From contig OZ025265.1 in assembly GCA_964019135.1 (NCBI GenBank), forward strand, positions 23,907,143 through 23,971,142: DNA of 64,000 nt, read 5' to 3'. A program made the position numbers and the translations under genes. The DNA comes from Arenicola marina (taxonomy: Eukaryota; Annelida; Polychaeta; Arenicolidae). Under the pieces are notes generated by a model. The model did no database searches and was not told the DNA's origin. It saw nothing but the letters and a program-made list of their open reading frames with translations. Below are positions 58,291-64,000 of the stretch, piece after piece. The stretch's first letter is position 1, and each line of letters starts with the position of its first letter.

Positions 58291-61200
58291 CTGAACTAAC
58301 CCAGACCCTCACCAAGAAAAACCTCGATCTGTACGGTCGAGATACAATGATGAACTCAATATATCTATGTAGATATAATATACATTCCCCATACTCTGAT
58401 ACAGGACATCAACACACACCTGTCTGGACATGGAACACCAACCACCCCCCAACGTGGGTTCCTGTCCATTAGCCGACCCAAGGTGACAGACGGTGGACCA
58501 TCACCCCTCCAATGGCGGGTTAAAATGGGTCTAAATACCCCTTGGGGAGGGGTGTCTATGTGCTTGGAGCCTGACAGCTGGTTCTCAGGCCGGCATGATT
58601 AATGACCGAGCTTGTCCATCCCATGAATGCACTACTTACTGCTTCACCCCCCCCCCCCACCCCCGTCAGATATAGTCTTCTGCAACCCTCAATGGCAGGC
58701 AAACTGGCGTGATTAGGTGGGATGATAACAGGCTCGACAGGTTCGGTTGTCACTGGCGTCTTATGGAGCCATCATATCCTGACAGACAGAGCCAAAGTTG
58801 ACGTCTTCCCCTCTTGGTCCGGTGGGTGGACGACGGTTGTATAAAGGGGGAGATTCGCGGCGACATGGGAATGGCCTGGGCTATATCTATAGGCTATTTA
58901 GGCCGCGGTGATGGGCATGGTAGGCAGGCGGAAGGGTCGACGGGCGGTGTGGTGGTAGTCATGACCTTGGAGGGATATCTTTGACTCAAGTAATTATATG
59001 TGAACTCGTAACCACGGTACTGTTAAGCAGGAACCTTCCAACTCCCTCCACCTCCAGCCACCGACTCTTTTTAGGGAGTGCATGCATAGGTTTTTTTTTT
59101 TTTAGGGGGGGGGGGGGGCATGATGAGTTGTGTGTGGGTAGGGACGGAGTGATGAAACGGAAGATCAGTTATATCAAGATGTAAATGCGATATATGATTT
59201 CTCATCATTCCCAACGAAGATTTCGATGGGGTGCGAGCAGGATGCCGGGGGGGTGGGGGGCGGGGGGCAGGTAGGGGTTTGTCGGGTTTTCAGTATTATG
59301 GAGGAGGGCAATGGAGGGGGGGGGGGGGGGTCGTGTTCCCAGATCACGAGGAATAATATTTTTTATTTTCAGGTCACGATATACAAATTCTCAGTTCCCG
59401 ATGAATGAAAATCCTTGATCACGACGGTCGGCTAATACCCCATTCCCATTTCACGAAGTTATTTTCCTCCTTCCCTGATCCACGGTGAAATAAAAAGCCA
59501 ATTCCCGGGGAACGGAAATACCCCTCGCCCCCCCCCCCCCCACCTAACCAAAGTTGGCGGACAGCTTGCTGAAAGCCAGCGATCGTGAGAGTTGGCATAG
59601 AATTTACAAAAAGCTTAATTATGTCAGTTGTTTGTCCCCTATATATTAATACCTGCCTAACTGAAAACCTTTTATAATTCAAAAATATCTGTCCAATAGT
59701 CCCAGTGACTCTTGTAAAAGACTGAGCGCTCATTTTTGTCAGAGCACCCGGTCGCAAGGACTGTTTTCGGCCGCCATTGCCGTTGTGCTCCAAAGTGGCC
59801 AACGTTAGTGGCCCCATTCCGTGTATCACATGCGGTCTTCAATTGCATGCTTTCAGTCCCACGAAAAAAGTCACTTTGACCAACCGTTGAAAACAATCAT
59901 GGCGCCTTAGCGGTCCGCGTAGACGTTCGGCTCTCGTTATTAAGGCCAGCGATTCGCACATAAGACATTTATTTGCAGAAAAACAAGCTACAAATGAAAA
60001 GTCAAATGACTTGTAGTTATGTTGGTTTTTAAAGAAATGTGAAAACAGCAAATATGTTATTGTGAAATTGCAATTTTTTATGCCATCAAGAGCGTTTCAC
60101 CGGCAAAAAGGCTGGTGTCTGCTGCCACTTTAGTGGCAGCTGTGAGTGATGAAGTAGCCTGTCGTAACCCCCCCCCCCCCACCCTAATATGGCCGGCGAA
60201 GTGATGTGGGACTGAGGGGAGCTGTCCAGGCCCTGGGGTGCGGGCAGGAGGGGAGGAGAGGGGGGGGGGGTGCAGTCAGTAGAGCTATTTGACTCCCACT
60301 CTCTACGCCATTGATCTACGCATTTTAGAATGATATTATTATAATGACTAAATGTACCTTTAGCGATATCCACTAAATATTTTTAACTATCAGATCCATT
60401 GCGCTCTGACAATATGTATGTCGTCTCTTACGAACATCCGTAGAAATATCCCCTTATCGCAGAGCCTGCTCTTCGTATCTCTTTATTTCTGTTGCGGACG
60501 CAAACGGTAGCGACCAGAGGTGAAACACGTTTTGGGTTCGAGTGGTGTGGGTCCAAGTGGCGCAACTTACGTGGTCCATTTTGATTTGGCTTAACTATAT
60601 TTATTAAAACACGATTAGATAACAGAACAAACTGATAAATCCATTTTTATTTACCTTTTTTATGCATTTTGTGCAGAACATTTTAGAGATATTCAACATT
60701 ACAACTTACGTTGTGTATCAGGATAGGACAATTTACGTCCGATCACCAATCGCAACATTTATTTAGACCCTGAATATGACAATTTATTAGTGTTTTATGC
60801 GACTGTTTGTACTCAGGTGACATTGGGATGGTGGCCACTTTAAAAAAAAAAGTTCTCCTAGATTTCTACTAGGCCTATGAACCGAACATTGTTTTCACCG
60901 GGCATATATCAAGGAACTAGAACGTGAAGAACCTTTTTTTTCTTTTACGTGTGGGACGAGGGAAAATATCCCAGCGGTATCAAAGTAACTTTTTTTTTAA
61001 TTCATCAACCCCCCCCGCCCCTCCCTCCTCCCCACACTATCAACCTTCACCCATGGGTTCACACAGTCCGCTCCCGTCCTTTCCTCCCTTCCACTGTTCC
61101 ACACATTCTCCGTAACGAAGCCAAACGTTGCAGATAGAACCACCCAAAACATGCGAAACCGAAGTCAAAATTCGGATGCCAACTCGACGCTGTGCGTGTA

Positions 61201-63360
61201 TATGTACGAAGTGAAAAGCTCGGGTGTGTAATTGATATCCGTTACTGGCGTGTAAGTCAAGTATCAGTCAGGCGGACGAAGCAGACCTTTCTCCTGGTCT
61301 AGCGGGGTGGAACAAATAGATGTTATTTGGACCCATTAGCGCCGGTGCGCGTCTCGACTGGAGACAAGCCAAGCGTATGATTAATGATAGACAACAGCGG
61401 CAGACACCCTACTCTATACACGTCAGCCAGTTGCGCCTCTATCCTATACCAGGGCCCGCTAGCCAGCTTACTACATACACCCAGCATATCCCCGCCCTGC
61501 ACCTCCATCTCCACCCACTGACTCTCTCCATACATACCCGACCTACCTGGGGCTCTAGATACAATTAAATACTTACCTACTACACCCTATGCGGCCCCCG
61601 TAGTTTCCACGGTTGGGCCTCGACCTAGCGAGCGAGCGAGCGAGCGGCGGCGGCCATCTTTGCTTTCTTTCCGCGCCACCTGAGTTGAGAGTGGCATACG
61701 CAGTATAGCCCCCCAGAAGGCGCTGTGTCGCAGACGGGGGGGGGGGGGGGGTCGGGGGGAGGTTGGGGGCAGGGGGACATCAATTTCGGTCGCCAAAAGT
61801 GGAGGTCAAAAGCCGACATCTGGGGCGAGAAATGGCGCCTCTTTGTGAAAGGTAAACCTTCGGATAAAATTGTCGCGCCAAAACATAATTAATTTCTGAT
61901 TGAAAGCAATACATCTGGAATGTCTGAGTGGTTGCAAAAAGAAAAAAAAAAAGAATATAGCCCTACTCGTTGGTTGCTCTGGTACGCCACAGTGGACGTC
62001 TCAAGCACTTGTCGGTGGTGTCTCGCTGGAGGCCCTGCCGCGCACAATTTGCTCCATTATGAGCTGATAGCTGCTGCCTGGCCAGCATAAGCGGCGATTA
62101 GTTGACTCTTCAGGCCCTGCTTTTTATATTCCTTGGCCTCTTTTGCGGCGTTTAAATGTTAAGTGTTATGGCGGCCTTCCATTTCTGACGTGAAAGCAAA
62201 AGTTAAACGCCGCCTATTAAAAGAAACGATAAGAGTTTTGAGGGGGGGTATTGTTGGTGACGTCACTGACGCGCGCGTGGGCGCGTTTCGTCGTAATAAG
62301 ACGGTACATGGCGTGACTGTATCACTCAGTGACGTCATTATGGGATGGAGGCTGTCGTGACAAGCAGTTCATGCAGTAATTATGATTTAACACTAATTCC
62401 TGGGCGGTAATGAAACCCTTCTGTTCCAGTAAATCCTTGAATAATATTACCCTTGTGTATATTACCCATGCTAGTTGCCGGGATTCTGGATATTTCGAAT
62501 CTTCATGATCACGTGTAGCACTGTCAAAAAGTCGTCACATGAGCAATCTTGTGGCTAAAGAAATACAGGAAATTCTGATCTCGAGAAAAACATATCGATG
62601 ACATATTTCAAGGTGTGATTTTAACAGTTATACCGACGAGTGATTCAATTGAAACATATCAAATGACGCCAATTGCAAGACGCCCTAAACGGCGGAGAAT
62701 GTAACTGAAAGCGGAAGTGAACCACATCCGGGCAATTAGCGTCGCCGCAGACGCTCATAAACAATTGTGTTCCATACCTGGTACCAGGAATTGATTGGTC
62801 ATCACGTGCGCACTGCGAGTGCGTTCTTTCAGGTATTTTACAGTCTTGGGAACTTCTCACAAATCACATTAACAAAGACTTCGGTTTGATAGGGGTACGT
62901 ATTGTCAGTGAACGGTATTCGCAGAAGCATCGATCAGATTATTCATAGGTTCAATATTTAGGGTACAAGGATAGTGTATGTATCATACACTTTCCTTAGT
63001 ATAGGTAGCGTACTACCGCAATACTCCGAAATGCGATGGGTCTTATCTGCTAGGAATAAATATTTCATTGGCCAAACTGTTCTGTTTTTCTTCATGAGTG
63101 CAGTTGCTAAAGGTTAATGACTGCTAGCTCTTGTTGACTCATTGGCGGATACAGGGATGCGTGAGGGGGTTGGGGTCGGGGGTGGGGGGCTGGGGGGGTT
63201 TCTAGGAGGTCCCGCGCCATTTTATGGAATCTCAGGTGTGGATCTTCACCTTTGTTTGAGGCCCCCCACCCCTCAATATTCTTGTGGACGCCTCCCCCCC
63301 CCCCTCTCCATCCTTTTGGTTAGAATGGAACCCCGCCGGTCTGGATGAAAACCAAGACTT
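58291..63360. other. Wnt1 intron 3, distal part
   Basis: No exon recognised. It contains numerous G/C homopolymers (e.g. 59103-59118, 61737-61750), a (GAGC)n run at 61625-61645 and an element copy at 59345-59530. The rest shows nothing identifiable. Confidence 0.5.
59345..59530 (-). repeat. single-unit relative of the 44.3-kb element
   Basis: The reverse complement contains 'attggctttttatttcac', 'ggaggaaaataacttcgtga' and 'tagccgaccgtcgtgatc', matching 44290-44565 but without tandem expansion. Confidence 0.75.
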
Positions 63361-63362
63361 TC

Positions 63363-63565
63363 GGTTGGTTGGTTGTATATTTAGGACGCTTTAACCACTT
63401 TTGGTCATATCGCGTCAATGGGAGAAGGAAGGGAGAGTGGAGCCATGTCCCCGGGGTAACCCCCTGCTCTTTGCGAAGAAGGATATGGGATCTTTATCCT
63501 GCGACTACACAGACATGGCCACAGCGTAGCTCGTATAATCGATCCACGATCATGTGGCCAGAGCC
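63363..63565 (-). mobile_element. tRNA-derived SINE (family 1), inverted, head truncated
   Basis: From 'ggttggttgtatatttagga' through 'gccatgtccccggggtaacc' and 'cacagacatggccacagc'; the tRNA head beyond the B box region is lost. Confidence 0.8.
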
Positions 63566-63874
63566 AGAATCGACATTGGACACTGGACCCCTACTTCCAG
63601 ACCCCCTACAATAGGATGTATCCTCCAGATTCCTAAATACACCCTCACGCGAAATCCAGCCTTAGGAATGAGGATTTGCCAATTTAAAACTATAACCACT
63701 TTTCGTTGGATATTTTTGGCGAAAACTGGCATAAAATTTATGTCTTACAAAATAGCCCCTTTGTGCTCAAAAATAAAAACTTTTTAACTATCGATCGTGT
63801 TCGCGACATGGGTCTGCATCAATAAAAATTTCAAAACACCAATATTTATGTGTTCGATTTCTGTCCCGTTTCAG

Positions 63875-64000
63875 CACGTGAGCAAGGACATGCGGCAGGA
63901 TTGTAAGTGCCACGGGATGAGCGGCAGTTGTACCATCAAAACATGCTGGATGAGACTTCCGGGATTCCACAACATCGGGAACGGGCTCAAGGACAAATTC
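63875..64000 (+). CDS. Wnt1: Wnt1, exon 4 (cut by window end)
   Basis: Acceptor 'cccgtttcag' then [40 protein letters not shown] and KF. MRQ(E/D)[11 protein letters not shown](V/I)(R/K)TCWMRL is the Wnt1 signature. Ser259 in CHGMSGSC is the site modified with palmitoleate by Porcupine, needed for secretion and Frizzled binding. The exon continues beyond the window, where the rest of the C-terminal cysteine-rich domain is expected. Confidence 0.96.

Noticed and set aside
43954..64000. Wnt6 or Wnt10 instead of Wnt1
   Set aside because: [11 protein letters not shown](I)KTCWMRL, TRKQRRL and FGKI match Wnt1/wingless; Wnt6 has CKCHGLSGSC and different flanks.

Overview
This 64 kb window is animal nuclear DNA. 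Genes are split by GT-AG introns, and long tandem arrays, tRNA-derived SINEs, foldback elements and homopolymeric C/G runs fill much of the rest. Three protein-coding genes can be supported by reading exons across splice sites. The species cannot be fixed. An invertebrate such as amphioxus, a hemichordate or a lophotrochozoan would fit. The minisatellites seeded on exon/intron junctions recall the 'mirage' minisatellites described in amphioxus, but that is only suggestive.

Layout. (1) 1-5.2 kb: non-coding, with two foldback repeats, a hairpin and a GC-richer candidate promoter (ETS, CRE and CCAAT-like sites). (2) 5.29-19.72 kb, plus strand: a complete cyclin Y gene (CCNY), eight coding exons, 370 aa predicted. 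Its introns hold three large arrays: 18 extra copies of the exon 5 end plus its 5' splice site; about 163 copies of a 32-bp unit that starts at the exon 6 splice donor; and about 36 copies of a 22-bp unit just before exon 7. (3) 20-24.4 kb: intergenic DNA with SINEs. (4) 29.77-24.48 kb, minus strand: a divergent DNA primase large subunit (PRIM2/PriL-like) gene. All four [4Fe-4S] cysteines are retained, and the C-terminal tail is unusually long and contains repeats. Its 5' end is not resolved. (5) 30-40.5 kb: a TIR element with TA flanks, a hAT-like end pair, and a 1.6-kb foldback with degenerate telomere-like repeats. (6) 40.82 kb to beyond 64 kb, plus strand: Wnt1, with four exons seen, the fourth cut by the window edge. 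Its introns carry a 30-bp tandem expansion, SINEs and a 2.4-kb array of 31 tRNA-like units.

Functionally, cyclin Y is the membrane-bound partner of CDK14/16 and is known to promote LRP6 phosphorylation, a step downstream of Wnt ligands. It is therefore notable, though possibly coincidental, that it lies about 21 kb from Wnt1. The primase-like gene has no obvious link to either. The most unusual signal is that two consecutive introns of CCNY each contain a minisatellite grown from that intron's own 5' splice site.
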